From: Trichoplusia ni
Taxonomy: Eukaryota; Arthropoda; Insecta; Lepidoptera; Noctuidae
Reading direction: 5' to 3'
Length of the DNA stretch: 64,000 nt
Assembly: GCF_003590095.1 (NCBI RefSeq)
Contig: NC_039500.1
Coordinates: 3,844,001-3,908,000 of the forward strand
Shown here in pieces: positions 11,101 through 26,100 of this stretch (position 1 is the stretch's first letter; each line of letters begins with the position of its first letter). A model generated the notes under the pieces. The model saw nothing but the letters and a program-made list of their open reading frames with translations. It searched no databases and was not told where the DNA came from. The translations under genes and the position numbers were made by a program.

Positions 11101-14100
11101 CAATATTAATAATAAGAAATACAAATCACCATCCATATTGACATATTGACAGTGCAGACCCAGACCGTAGTATGAAGTCTTAATTATCAAAGCAGGAAAT
11201 GAGAGAGATGGCGAGATCATTCTTATTCCTTTATCTTTACATTATAATCTCTCTTCAGTCTCGTGATTGATTATTAATGCCATTATTCTCTGTAGCATCA
11301 AAACTTATTTAAATGTATTTTAATATTAAAAACAATAGATTGGTTGAGTTTATCTTATACCTATTGAAATTAATTTATTCTGCATACAACTGTTTTAATT
11401 TGACATTGTTTATAAGCTTGTTTTTTTGCTTGCCTGAAGGTCGTTTGTGTTAGATCCTAATTAGTGATTAGGATACACACAAACTGATGTATTTTTTTAT
11501 TCTTGTACATTAAATTCACTTAGTTTTCAAATATTTATGATGTGCAATTAAAACGAAGTGTCTGAACTTCCAACTTAATACTGAAAAAGTATTTTTTTTG
11601 TGTTAGTCGTTGGTGTGGATTAATGCAATATCAAGTTACTATGTCACCTGGTTTCCATTCAATACAATTTCAGGACAAGAAACAATGTATACATTTTGGC
11701 GGTCGGTGTGAGGTCACCACTTCGAACCCTCTAAGGCGACCAAGTGACCCCGTAAGTGTACCGGGAAACAAATGATTGATCCAGGAATGGGTATCCTTTT
11801 TGCATGTGACTTAAATGTTCAGGAAACTCTCCGCCACACAGGGATTTAATTCTTGAATGCGGGAGTATACATTTCGTAAAAGACTGAACAAGTGTTAACA
11901 CTCGTAAGTCGCCCTATCTCTCTCTCTTGTCCGTCTCTCTCTCTCTCTTACCTGGTACTTGTCCCGCAGCTCCCGGGCAGTGCTGCTGACGTACTCGTCG
12001 AGCGCGGCCCTCTTGTCGGCCACGCGCGCGCGCAGCTCCGCCACGCGGCCCTCCTCGCTCTCTGCCTACACCCGGCGCAACCAAAATATAACGTGAAGCT
12101 CTGGACTTTATCACAATGACATAACGACTAGTTAAAAATGTTGGGCTTTAGTCAATTTATTTCTGAAAAATAATCAAATATAAAGTGCACGTGTGCATAA
12201 TTGCTTATTGTCTTAATAAAACGGAAGTTTAAGGCTGAAATAGTGAAAGAGAAATATAAAGTAACTGACTTAAAATGTTTCTTTTTTGCTTTTAGAAAAT
12301 ATACTGAAATATTGATTGCGAGCTAACATCGTAAACATTACATTAACACAACCACAGCACACGAACTAAACAAATGACAGGCATGAACATTTATCGACAT
12401 ATCCCAAAAATCCAGAGCTCCAAAGAAAATTAAAATATAAATAGCTTCGCCTACCCACATGGACATGGCAAGCACGTCTGTAATGAGCACAACACAAACA
12501 AACACACGCTTCACCGCGCTGCTACTAAAGCAGACAGTGGGAAACACTAAATAAAAACTATAATTACATTGTTAAGCACTATTGCACTACTGAATATTCT
12601 CGAAGACATTTGAAGGAGAATGTTATGAGTTGTGTGAAAATGTATGTTTTAATTATGAAAATGAGTTTGAGTTTTGAGTTTCTTTATTTAATCATTTCTG
12701 GAGGTGAATAGTCCTCAGAATCTAAATCGTGGTGTATTTTTCATATATTTATTACCTGATTTTTTTGTGGTATATTTGACTGACTGATTTATTTACATTT
12801 GTTTTTCTTTAGGGGCTGACTGAAATGTATCAGCAAAGCCAGCTTATTATAATTGATATTTAAGCCTAGTCTAGTCTAGTTAAGGGTTTTGTTTTCTTAA
12901 TTTTTGTTTTGACTCTACTATTGTCTTTGTCCGGTGTGTGTCAGAAATATAATAGGACGAAGTTTATATGCGCTTTATAAAATAAAATGTTGATCTCAAT
13001 TATGTTAATTATTTAATCAAAACATTTCAACAAAGGTAACGATATTTTCGCGGACATTTCTGTTGAGCAACACTACAACTAGCCAAGGAATCCCGAGTCC
13101 CCCCAAGATCGCGCGTGAGTAAACTGTTACAATAATGTTTCGAGTAACACTAGTAGATAATGCATGTAGGACAACGACACCGGTGATTGCACATAATGAC
13201 GTAAAAGTGTAATTATATCTTACTGCCAGATACCGACTGTTACACTTTCCATTTAGCAAAACTGATAAAAAAAACGCAGCGTGAAATGAGAACGAGTGGC
13301 GTACAACTGTTGGAATACACTTAGATCGAGTATTTCCTACGTAGATAAGCCCCTAATGGATACCGCGTGTTGAGTTTTTTGCTATTTTAACATTACTTTG
13401 GAAGTTGCCTACTTCATCGGATGAAACCTACTTTTTGTCCGATTTTCTACTTTAGGTACGTGACGTATGTATAGAATTTGTACTAAGTGTAATATTAAAA
13501 ATGACATATACGTTGAACATGCAATATAAAAAAATTATCAAAATATTGGTGTATTTCAAAATTTATCAAAACAAGAAATGAAATCGTGTATGAATCATGC
13601 GTTTCATAAACTACTGTCCTATCAAAACGGCATTCTTATAATTATCATCGGCAGTACTCACTTCCGCTAGCGTCTATCTAATAATGCCAGTTTCTCACAA
13701 CTTGCGAAGTCGCGGATGCGCCCCTTAGAGGTAACCAACTTGGTTCGACCCTTGGGCGCGTGCAGACGCTTCTATTTTTTAGGCTAACGGTTTATTGGTA
13801 ATAACAGGGTGAGGGATGTATCGTAGCTCATGGGAAGCTGGCGAAACAGTAACGAATGTCGAATGAGGATATGATTTACATACAGACCTCATGACTGCTG
13901 TCACCTCCGTGCGTCCAGCTGTGGCGAGGTGTGGTTCTGCTGTAGTATGTACAGTGCAGTGTCGCTCACCGTGTTGCGGTGCGTGTCGCTGAGCGCGCTG
14001 AGGCGGAGCGTGCGCTGCGCGAGCTCGCGCTGGCGGCAGCGGAGCGCGCGGCGGCGCTGCGTCCAGCCCCGCTCCAGCGCGCGCCAGTCGCCCGACAGCC

Positions 14101-17100
14101 GCCGGCATGCCGCCGCGTACTCGCGTTCCATGGCCTGCCGCTCCTGGGGGGGAGGGGTCAAAGTCACTTGAATTGCCATTTCTAGTGTTCTTCCAAAGGA
14201 AAAGACCAGGACCCTGTTTCAAAGTCTAAATCCGACATTTCGTGTGATCCCACCCTAAGCGTCAACATCCACATTCCAGAATTCACACATTCTAGAATTC
14301 CACATTCTAGAAGTAGAGCTAGGAAGTATATCACGAGAGAGTGAAATCATTACACGCCACATTTGCCGCAAATAAGGTTTAGGGGATTTAGGTTTAAAAA
14401 ATATATATTGATAGGTGCTAAACATGTTAGTACTCATGTAAGGTGCTATCGCGTGCCTGACCTCGTCGAGTTTCCGCTGCGCCTGCAGCAGCTCCTCGCG
14501 CTCGGCGTGCCAGCGCCGCTGCCGCTCCTCCTGCTGCAGCAGGAACTGTTGCCGCTCGCGCTCCAGCTCCGCACGCTGCGCCTCGATACGCTCGCAACGG
14601 ATCTCGCTCTCCAGGTCTCTGTGTCACACAAATTATCCCGTTAATGGGGAACTTTCTCCAAGACAGAAAAAGTTCTTCCAAAAGAAAACCTTGGGTACTC
14701 CAGAAATTGAAATTATCAGTAGATGAGGAGCTGAAAAAAAAATTTTGCTGACAGCATTTTAATCCAGATTTAGTGTTTGAAGAGGGAAAGCACGAAATTA
14801 CTTTTTTGCACGTCTAAAATTATTATATTTTAGAAACGTCAACAGAAATCTAATGACTCTGGATGCAGCTAAACTTCCATTTCAAGAACCGACAAAAAGT
14901 CGTCATTCCGGATGTGTATTTCGGTTACTCACGACAGCGTGGTGTTGAGGTTCTCGGTGCTGGCGGCCAGGTCGGTGGTGGACCAGGACAGCAGCGACAG
15001 GCGCGACAGGTTCATGACGGACGCGCTGCCCTCCTGCCGCAGCTTGGCGGCCTCCGCGGGGTCGTTGTAGCGGAACATGTTCGTGCGACCCAGCAAGAGA
15101 ATGCAACCTGTTAACAATACTATACTGTATTCTACTGTGTATTATGAATATTTTTGAAAATTGATTCGAGATATTGCGTAAAAGTACTGTAAAGCATGTA
15201 AAAAAAAAACATCCATCGTGATAAAATAGATACGTCTGTTGCGTAGTGTTGCGATTCATCGATATTTTCACAGGTTAAGTGCAATATGAACTGCGCTTCA
15301 CGTTGATCATTGGGACCGCATACACATGAGGCTGTGAGAGACCTAGAGTATGTATAGTAAGACTAACCAGTTGAGATAAAGAATGTAAATAAATTTTCAG
15401 GCGTTCATGTCATTTTTATTTGAATAATGACGGGCCTGTTGGTCTAGTGGTTAGTGACCCTGACTGCTATACCGGAGGTCGTGGGTTCGATTCCCGCCCA
15501 GGACAAATGATGTGTGATGAGCATGATCATTTGTTCTGGTGTCTGGGTGTAATTTATCTATAATATGTATGTATTTAGAAATATATAAGTAAGTTTATCA
15601 GTTGTCTGGTTACCATAACACAAGCTCTGCTTAGCTTGGGATCAGATAACCGTGTGTGAGTTGTCCCAGGATTTATTTATTTATTTATTATTTATTTATT
15701 TTATTTGAATAAACTATTATAAACTTCGAATTTTGACAAAAATTAAGGAATGGCGGACCAAATGTTGACAACTGCCGTACTGACTGCTTTCTAGTACCAA
15801 GAAACACATAACGACAGCTGTCACCGACCAACTCACGCCTTATATGCGCGTACGAGTCATAAGGACAGGGATAATAATCCCCCGGTATCGCCATGTAACT
15901 CAGTAACAGTGCGCTTGTTTACGTTTTTTATCTCGTCTCGTTGGCCTTAGTATATAATGTGTGTGCTCACCCTGGCTGAGCTTGGCGGGCCCGTCCAGCA
16001 GCACGGTGTTGAGCCAGCACTGCGCGCCGGGCGCGGGCAGCAGCGTGGCCGTGCCGCCCGCCAGCGACACGCGGCAGTGCAGCGGCAGCACCGCCGCGCC
16101 GCTCAGCACGATGTCCGGCAGCGGCCGGTACTCCGCGCTGCCGATCACCGTCTCGCCCTCCTGCACCACACACGCTAAGATTAACGGATACAGATAATGC
16201 GCACAGATGTTCAAAGGGCAATGACAGCCGCAGCAAAAACTGAACGGAGATGGAGAAGGCGCAACTCGACTTCTTCCGGAAGCTTGCCGAGTCCAGCAAC
16301 GAAGACCCATGGTCCTTATCGTGCAGCCAGTGGAAGATTTCGCACCCCTTTAAACCTTATCGCGGGGTTGAAACTTCCGGATGGACACACAAGGCTTTGT
16401 GCCTGAACGACGATCCGTCGCCCCCTCCATCCGTTCAGGTGATGGAGAGCATAGTCAGGGAATTTCCTAACACAGCCTCGGGGATCGATGGAACCACGGC
16501 CTGCATGGTTAAGCATGCTTGGCGTGCTGCTGGCTCAGAACCGACGTGTGTGGTTGGTAAATGTGAGGAGAGTCTTGTGGAGTCTTCTGTGAGTCTTCTG
16601 GACACGTTTCTGGACGACAAGCTCGTCGTTTTGCGGAAAGGTAATGATAGGGAGCTTTCGGTTTCTAAAGATTACCATCCGGGACGTTGCTATAAAAATA
16701 TTAGAGCCCGGTCAGCAAAGTTTCTCTCGGGGTAGGTTGACGCAAACAGAACTCAATAGTATCTTGAACACTGTCGGCGGAACCAAGGCACGGTACGTCC
16801 AGGCCAGACCAGTTTCGGGCGCTTTTGAAAACGCGTGGTGGCCCATGATACCTGCCCTGAAGGCCCTTAAGGCAAAGGGCCGCCAAACATCATAAGGATG
16901 TTGGCGGTGTACTTCTGCAAGCGACACGTCGGCTTTTTATCGGCGGGGGGGTCGTGTGGAAGACCGCTAACGGAGATTGTTCAGATGAATATAAACCACC
17001 TACATTACATGTGAACTGCAGCACAACAACATAAATTCTTTGATTCCTTGACCACTGAACATGGGAGAGCGACCTTTAAGTCTAAATGAAGTAAGAGAGG

Positions 17101-20100
17101 TAGCTTGATTCTATGTACCTTTACAGCTCGTTCTACAATAGTTTACCTTGAGATGGTAGAGCGTGACCCCGGTGGACAGCAGGTCGTCGTCGATGCCCAC
17201 CAGGTGCGGCATGTCGGAGTCCAGCACGACGCCCAGCCCCGACTTGCGCAGCCCGAGCGCCTTCTGCTCCTGCAGGATCTGCTGCGTCTCGCGCCACTTC
17301 TCCGTCCACTTCTCTGTCAGGACCTTCTCTTGAGCTTCCTTGCGTTGAAGTGTTGCTAGTACACCTGGTTCCGTGTCGATAGGATCCTGCGACAAAATCG
17401 TCCTAGTTAAATTTGTAAGGAAATTATTTGTGTCATTTTGAAGTTGGAATAGGCTGCACATGTCTGCCGTCTGGCTATTAACCAATGGGTAAAATAACCC
17501 CCAAGCTGTCCCAAACAGAAAACAAACGTCAGCGATGAAGTAGTATTCCTGTAAACCATTTTCCCCAAACAAGAAACTCATAAGAAAGACAAGTGGAAAA
17601 AGCAGACTATCCGGAAAATAATATACAAATGTAGTCATTGTACCAGTTATAAGGTCTATTCAGGCGTTTTTTTGGGAAAGTCCGACACAACTGTTATCCT
17701 CTCTTAACTCCACTCACATTTTAGGGGAGGTATTTATTTATGAGAGGTATAGTTACCGTATCGTGTGCTATCTGCGCGCGCAGCTTCTCGATCTCCTCGC
17801 GCAGCTCGCGGATGAGCTTGACGTTGGGGTCCTCGTTGATGGTCGGCTTGTTGATGATGTTCTTGGCGCGGTTCGCGTACCGCAGCGTCGACAGCGTCTC
17901 GCCGTAGTTGCAATCCGCCGGCGATATCTAGCCAATTAACACGAATCTTAATAGCTGTTCTGGTATATAGGTGGCATTTGTACAAGCCTTCGCGAAGATG
18001 TTATCTTTAAAAAGTAAGGAAGTGACAAGTCGCAAGTGATTTTTTGTAACTTTCTATCAACCTCAAAGAAGCGTGTTTAATCCCACTTAACGCAATTTTT
18101 CATAATTTTTTTATGGATTTTAAATACTGTCATTGCAGAATTATCTGGCAAGTCTCGCATAGTGTGTTAGTTACGATTAAATATATTTGGAGGTAAAGAT
18201 TACGATTTGTCTGTTGTTGTTTGGATTTGATTCGTCACAGTGCATGTGACTTGAAATTTTGTGAAAATCCACGCGACGGAATTAATTTATTAACGAGGAA
18301 GTCTTTTTTTTAAGTAATAATCCTAAGACAACAGAACGTAACTGTTATTGCATTTAATGTGTTACTTACTGCTGCTATCATGATAGTCTTCGAGTTTCCT
18401 CCGAGTGAGTCCTTCAGAAGCCACGTGAGTACAGAGTCACGGTACGGAATAAACACTTTCTTCGCACCCTTTTGCGCGCGCACTGCGAAAATAAATCTTA
18501 AGTTGTAAGGGAAAAGTTTGCTTTTCAGATGATACTTGTTTGAAGTCTACTAGCAAAAACAGCGATTTACATGTATGACGTAGCGACGGAGGAAAAAACT
18601 CCCAAGCTACGTTAGTACTAAGCCAATCTATAAAAATTACATGTCAGGTAAGGGTCAAGGGTCATTTTTATTTTTTTAGTGCCGCTTTTTAATTCGTTGT
18701 TTTTCAAGAATCTTATTAGCAATAACAAGAGATGTGTACCTTCTAAGGGCTGGCTGGAGTCCGCCAGCGCGGAGATGACAGACCCAAGCGTGACGAGAGA
18801 CTTGTTGATGTGCGCGCCCTCCACCAGCCGCTGCCCCGTCGCGCCCGTCGCGTCCGCGCGCTCGCTACACACACACACTTGTATCAATACACATCGGGAG
18901 TCATCACATCATCAACATAGCTTTCTCTCAATCGGGTTGGGGTCGGCTTCCAGTCTAACCGGATGCAGCTAAGTACCAGTAAAGTGTAAAAGAAGCTACT
19001 GCCTAATCGACCTCCTCAGCCCGTTACAAAATAAATGGTCACCCATCCAAATGAACTGTACTCTAACCTGTCTGTGATCAACACGTTACACTGGACGTAT
19101 TAACAACACGTTATTTTATTAACTATTATTTGTTTGAAGGATTTGAGAAGAAAAGGAAAGTTATTGGTTTTCAAAATAGATTTCCGCGCAAAAATGGACC
19201 TATGTATTAATCGGAGCACTAGAAAGTTGTTTATATAAAGAAAAGGTTTTCGTATTATACCTTCCAGCCAGGTCCACCAGATGGACTTTAGATACTGTCT
19301 CGCTGGGCATGTTGTTGTGGCGCAGGTAACTGGCCTGCACGAACGTGATGGTGAAGATGGCGTGCGAGCGAGACGACACATCGTTCATCTGCGTCGACGC
19401 AGTCGTGCGGTGCAGGTTGCCGCGGTGCATGCACTCCTGCGCAGGGCGATACGGGACTTACTGAACTGACTTTTTTATGGTAAGGGCAGGCATTTTTTCC
19501 AGTGACACAAAATTATAATCTCGAAAAAGCTCTTATAAATAATTTTGCCATTAAATAATATTGTTGTAACAAGAAAAAAATACAACCGAATCCGAATAAA
19601 AACTAGTGCGGACTGCGCCATACCTGATGAAATTTTCATGGGACCAAATGACAGTTATTTCACGTTAAATTAAGAAAATAATCACGAAATCGGTTCATCC
19701 AGTCTAAATTTATGAAGCAACAAACATAAAAAAAAATACGCATTGATAAACTCTTCCTTTTTGCAGTCGGTTGAAAACGAAGGTAAACTGACCTGAATAT
19801 CATCATAATCCGACACTAAATGCTTGGACAGGTCTTGCACATAGGGTCCCAGTTTGGGATGCTCTCGGACCCTGAGCGAGTGTCCAGCGTCTGTGGCTAG
19901 CAGGTCCTTGACCCGCTCGTTGTAGATCTCGAGATAGCTGACCTCCGTGCGGTAGGAGGCGCCCGACTCCTTACCGGCCGCTACCCGGGAGAACAGGTGC
20001 CGGCAGATACGAGGTATTAGGCCTTGGAATTCCTGGATTCAAGGGAAAGAGGTTATGAATCAGTTGAAGTCGAATGTTATTTTTTATGTAATCCTTGTTG

Positions 20101-23100
20101 TATTTTGAATGAAAGTGACAGTGTTCAATAAAAGGTGAATGTTATGTATGCTGCAACTGATTCATATTTGCGTTGTATTCACACATTAAGTAACACATAT
20201 AATAATTATCACGTTACTGGCATAGTGGCGTGGCAGTCATTTACTACACTAAATTATGTGTAAACCACTATTGAGGCATATTTAGAACAATTTTCAGATA
20301 AATTCAGCAAAGAAAGTCGTAGCAACACTTTTTTACCTAGCCCACTGTGTCTCACTGTCGGCCTCCCCTAAATCCTTATTTGATTCTCTGTTCTGGGCCA
20401 TATAGTAGCAGTACTAGAGTATTTTATTTTATCTTATCTCGCATAGTCAAAGCCGTACATACATTAGATCCCATCATAGTGAACGTCTTCCCGCTGCCCG
20501 TCTGTCCGTACGCGAACACGCACGCATTGTAACCCTCAAAGGCGCTGTCTATCACGTCCAGGCCCAGGTCGGCGAACACCTGTAACCAAACCAATAATTT
20601 ACACATCACAGCAGGGAATTATGAATATCAACCTTATTTGATTAACATTAGAACTCTTTTTTCTTGGTAAACCCGTAAAAGGTGATTTGAACAAGAAAAT
20701 TGTCAAGGTTGGCTTGAACTCAGGTAGCTATATCTTGATTGTTTTGCGATTACAACACAGACCTAATGAGCGAGTCAGGGTATATGCTGTGAGCAATAAA
20801 TACATAGGTGTAAACAGCACTTTAATTCGCACACTACATTTCATATTGACTTGTAACCTGTAATACAAAGGCATAAGGAACATTTTCCAATGACAAAGTT
20901 ACTTCACCTAGTAAGTATATTTTCTCTTACTATTTTATCAGATGAGTACCATACCTGTTCCTGCGACGCGTACTGGCTGTCCTCGTGCGCGAACGACCAG
21001 TAAGAGTGGTCAAATGTGAAGTCCTTGTACTTCTCCCGGGTGCCATCGTTTTGTTCTTTGCTATTCTAGAAGTAAAAAAACAATCAGCTATAAGTATAAA
21101 ATCAATAAAACGAAAGTAACAATTCCACAAATACGTTTTACATAAAAGCAAAGTCTGAACCAGTGTTTTTAGACAAATTTAAAAAATATATTATAGTTAT
21201 TAAAATTCTTCCAAAGTCAGTACCACTTTTTCGCATATAAAACAAGAGAGAGAACCCTGATTCCAGGAGAACCAGATAGTTCTGAGCAAGCGTGTGATAA
21301 CAGGCAGCATCGCACTGGCATGCCTCGTATGTTCAAGCCGCTCAACGACTGTGTCACAGAACATTGTGTATTCTTCTGTGAGTAATAAAGAAAATATCAA
21401 CAACCAGACGGTTATGCAGTAACAAATAATATTATCAACATAAATAACAAAGTTATCATAATATTGTCTGTTACCGTTTAGCAATTTAAAGTTTCTTTTT
21501 TATGACTGCCGTACTTTGGAATTTAATGATCGCTACACACGCACAAAGTAGGTAATTGAAAAGTTTGTCATTTATTGATAAATGTTGAAACACCTGTTGG
21601 TTCCGGTTATCTTAATTTATTGTTATAATTATCATAGTAGTTGATTACGGGTTGCCGACTTTAGTTCGGCTCTTCTCTATTCATTTATGATCATTATCTA
21701 TTCATTAACTTCTAAATTAGCTAAGGAGAGCTGTTTCTTGAATTCAAACTTACACGAAGTTAAATGCAGGCAAGTATTATAGGGACTTTTCCAAAGCACT
21801 ATGGACTTTCTTAGTTACATTAAACTGTGAAGCAAAACATCGTAAGGAAATCTCTAGAACTGCCATCACGCAAGAAGCCTAAATAACCAATTCAGGCTCA
21901 ATACATCATTAAATGGAAAGAACCATACCCATCAGAAACTGGTAGGTTTATTGTATTACTGTATTACTATGATATAAATACCTAATGTTTATAATAATAT
22001 TATTCAGAAAATTTCATTTAAAACCCATTCTAAATCGTTTCGTAGTCTGACCGAGAGAATTGAAGCTCGAGACGTCATTAGCGAGGTGAAAAGCCTCGAA
22101 GCGACGCGTGACGTCACGAACGCGTTACGTCAGCTGCGATTATCGACACAGATTCCGGAGTGGATAAGTGTAAGTATCCGTATCATGGTGTGCTATAGGG
22201 ACCACGAAATGCATATACCTTCACGTTTATTACTTCTATAATTTTTATTACGATATGGTAGCTTTTAGATTGCTTTTACGAAATTTTAAGATAAAGAAAC
22301 ACTTTCTTCAGCTGCGTGGATGTTGAAATTTGGCTAATTTCTCCCAACCTTAAATGAATCACTAACTTACGCGCGCGGTTTTGCCTGTGTGGACATCTGT
22401 TTCATGGCAAACAGTTCCCTTGTGTCTTTTTTTGCCCATACAAAATTTTAATAATCATTCGATTATTCATTTTAGTTGTGAAAGAACGGATGACGGAAAC
22501 GGAAAGACGGTATTGCTTCGTAATTACATTAACAATCGATGAAAACTTTACTCTAGAGGCAAAAAACCCACCTCTTGTTCCATGCTAAACCAGATATTAA
22601 AAACTTTTACACAATAGGGGCGCGTGTTCCTGCTTAGTTGGCACAATTCCATGGATTTATTCGTAGTTTCGTAGAATAACCGAGTGACTTTGAAAAGTTT
22701 GGCTTTTTCTGCAGCCGCATGCATGCATTTGAATGCGGTATGCTATCTTCTTAGCTTGCATGACATTTTTTCAGTCCATCTATACTAATATATAAAGCTG
22801 AAGAGTTTGTTTGTTCGAACGCGCTAATCTCAGGAACTACTGGTCCAAATTGAAAAATATTGTGTTGAATAGACCATTCATCGAGGAAGGCTTTAGGCTA
22901 TAAACCATCACGCTGCGACTAATAGGAGTGAAGATACAATGGAAAAAGTAAAAAAAACAGGGCAGGTATAAATCATAACTTATATCTTCTACCCACGAGG
23001 ACGAAGTCCCGGGCAACAGCTAGTACTAGATATGGGGAAATAGTTTATCATTCAATGTAGACATTATATGGAAGAAACTAAACAAGGTCGAAACGCCAGT

Positions 23101-26100
23101 ATTAAGTAACGTAAGAATATTCACTATGTTACGAAATTACAGCGGGACGTTTTTAAAGTAGCCTCTTTGCATTTATTGCTACGTCCCAGCTGGCTCCAGA
23201 CATTTTTGTGACCCAATTTTCACACTAACCATTTCAAATGCCTTGGAATTATCAACGGGAGAATGGTTTCAGACGTCTCTACTCTCTGATAAGACGCTCT
23301 TGCAATTTAAGAAAATATATTGACAATACTTATTTCGTAATGAAATTGATTCCCAATTGAAGAGAAATCGCAAATTATTGTCGTTTCGCAATCATTAGGA
23401 AGGTAATTAAAGCTATTTTAAGTAACGATGCTTATCTTATTGGACTTGTTACCTTAATATTGGCTAACTGATCGCTGTAATTAGAAACTCTACTATTTGA
23501 GTAACTATACTGTTACGTTGGCTATTTATTAAACAAATGTAGCGTATTCAAATTAATTATATTTGCATTCAGTAAGGTGTCGTATCCAATCGTACCTTTG
23601 AGAAATAGAACACCGTAGCTGACCATTTCGTTTCGCTGTATATTAGGAGCGAATTACGCAAAATCTGAATATTTAGAATAGCAACACGCACTGACATAAT
23701 AGCGGCGAATTGCGTGAAGCACGCGACCGATGGCGGTGTGTAATGGACAATTACCGAAGATGACCGGAGCTGGCGCACGCTCACATGACTAATACAGACG
23801 GATCTTGGACAAAAAGTCTTAGTTTTTGTTTGTTTTTTGTTTACAGAGACCGGCAAAAAACGTAGGTGACTAAAGAGCCTATTTACTATTGTTATATGTT
23901 TCTTTTTTCGAAAGTGACTCCCGTATTACGGAGGTTAATGCTTATGTCGCGGGACTAAACATTTAGGAGTAGGTATTCGTGGGGGTCGAACCCGCGACAA
24001 TTCGCCTACAGTGTGTTTGGCGTAGTGACCTATACCAATCCACAATTCGAATTCTTGCTATGGCTCTTTCGCTAAACCCTCCGGTGAACAGTAAAAACCT
24101 GCGTTTCAATAAGTTGAAATAACTGTCTGCTTTCAATGCCGATTTCAATGAACATTTTATGAATGACTGTATGTAACAGGTTAAACCTTTTATTTAGTTT
24201 TTGTTTCTTAAATTTATAGGTTTCCGGCTGAGCTGAGATTTTGCATGCATGTAAATATTGCAAATTAAATTATCTATCATTTATTAATTCCGTGACGCAT
24301 AGCTAGATTTGGAGCTGATCTGATGCTGATTATAGAAGATTCAAGATAGCTATAGGAACTCTACAGTAAAACGAACGAAGTGTGGATCTGTTTTCTTATT
24401 TCTAAGTTTCCGCGGCTTTGACTGTGATGGGGAGAAGTTATTGTGATTTTATGTAATACTATTGTCAACAGCTGCTCTACATAGATAATGGACCACGCGA
24501 GATAAGGTATCAACGATTTGTCTGCAGATAGATTTCGCTGTCAATCACAAATGATACGGTGTACGGTACTACGTATGATCTTTTTCTTCTAAGAAATTAT
24601 CGTTTTAAAAAGAAAAATAAACGCTTATAATTACTAGACTGGAGGTCTGGCTTGAGGGCTTAATATTAAGAATTAAATTTTTGAAGTTATGGAGACGTTG
24701 CTCTACTTATAAGTGTGGTCTGCTGTCACACTGTTACAATTCTATTACTTTCGGACTTGGTGATTGACTGAGAGATGTTATAATAGTAAAAGATACCTAA
24801 TATGTCCGGGAGTGCCTTAATAGAGTTCCTAAAGAACTCAAATCGTCACAATGACCTTGGATAGATCACCCCAAATCCCAGTCTAAGTACGGCATTATAG
24901 TAACGTTAGCGAGCGGCTAAATAACATCTTGGCGTAGCCTTGAGGATTGCTTAGCCGTACCACGTCGGTGACTCATAACACAGGCAGTACCGGTACAATA
25001 TACGAATGTACGAGTTTCATAGGTTTTGTGTAACGTACCGCATCATAACTATAACTGAAACGAATATTTGTTTTATTTTAACAAGATTTTAATCTTCGTT
25101 TACCAAAGTAAGAATGGTGATAGCTTGGGTATTAAAAAGGAAAATAGTAGAGTACGGTTGATCGCACGCCATTACGGTTCGCTTCGAGTTTCCGACATTT
25201 CTCGGAGAAGTCAGTTAGATTAACCCAGATAGAATTATTAAATTCATATAACGAGTAAATGTATTTGTTTTACATAAATTAGCGTAAAATTAACCGTTTA
25301 GTTATAGGCGTAACGGTTTCATTTACAGTAAACCAATGTGTAATAATAAATTTACGAACTTAACTTGAGGTAATCCTCTTTTTGTGCTTACGATTTTTTT
25401 TAACTTTTGTAAGTCTATAGAGCTGCTTTGTTATGAATCATTTTACATAATGTACTTACTTTCACAGTGAGCAATCTTGTTTTCTTGCCCTCCATCTGGA
25501 CAATCAATTTCGCGCCCATGTCCTTTTCTCTGTAACAATAACAAAATACTATAAAATGTTATCCAGTTGTATCGAAAATTTACTAAAAAAACCTGATAAA
25601 ACTTACTATAGTTATATTTATCATATCAAAGAAAAAAAATATCTGCCAACAGTGTGGGATGTGCTGCAGGTTTAATTCCGGTTTAATAAACGTTTTTAAG
25701 TGTTCTACCAATATTAATTCTAATTTGGTGTCCTTGTGTATGTAAATCTAATAAATTCGACTCGGGACCCCGCTCATCAGCTCACGATTAAGGACATTAG
25801 TTGTGTCCGCAACTAGTCTGCACTCCCGATACATACGCATGAGTAAAAAATCAGAACAAAGCCTCGAAAAAATTAATAATTATTAAACAGAATGATCTGT
25901 CACAAACCAGGTGCTCTGGACAAGCTCAGCACTTTCATACGACCTTCAGAAATTCACCATATCAGTCATCAAATTATAATTAAACCAAGTAATATAATGA
26001 TAATAATACTCATTAATAAATATATAAATATTGATAGCCAGTGAGTCACAAGTTATCGTAAGTAATAATAATAGTTATCATACTAAATGTTATGTTTTTG

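Larger units (their letters stand above)
21066..25459 (-). other. Klp98A intron 2 (4.4 kb)
   Basis: Largest intron of the gene. It contains a Helitron-type fragment (22779-23023), a SINE remnant (23975-24050) and a cluster of CRE-like sites (22071-22132). No further exon is needed, because exons 2 and 3 join in frame. Confidence 0.6.

Noticed and set aside
15432..15505. tRNA gene
   Set aside because: A and B boxes are present, but the acceptor arm does not pair properly and it continues into a SINE body with tail and target duplication.
21200..21484. 94-aa minus-strand frame in Klp98A intron 2
   Set aside because: AT-rich, no motif, and joining it to the kinesin would break the frame and the motor fold.
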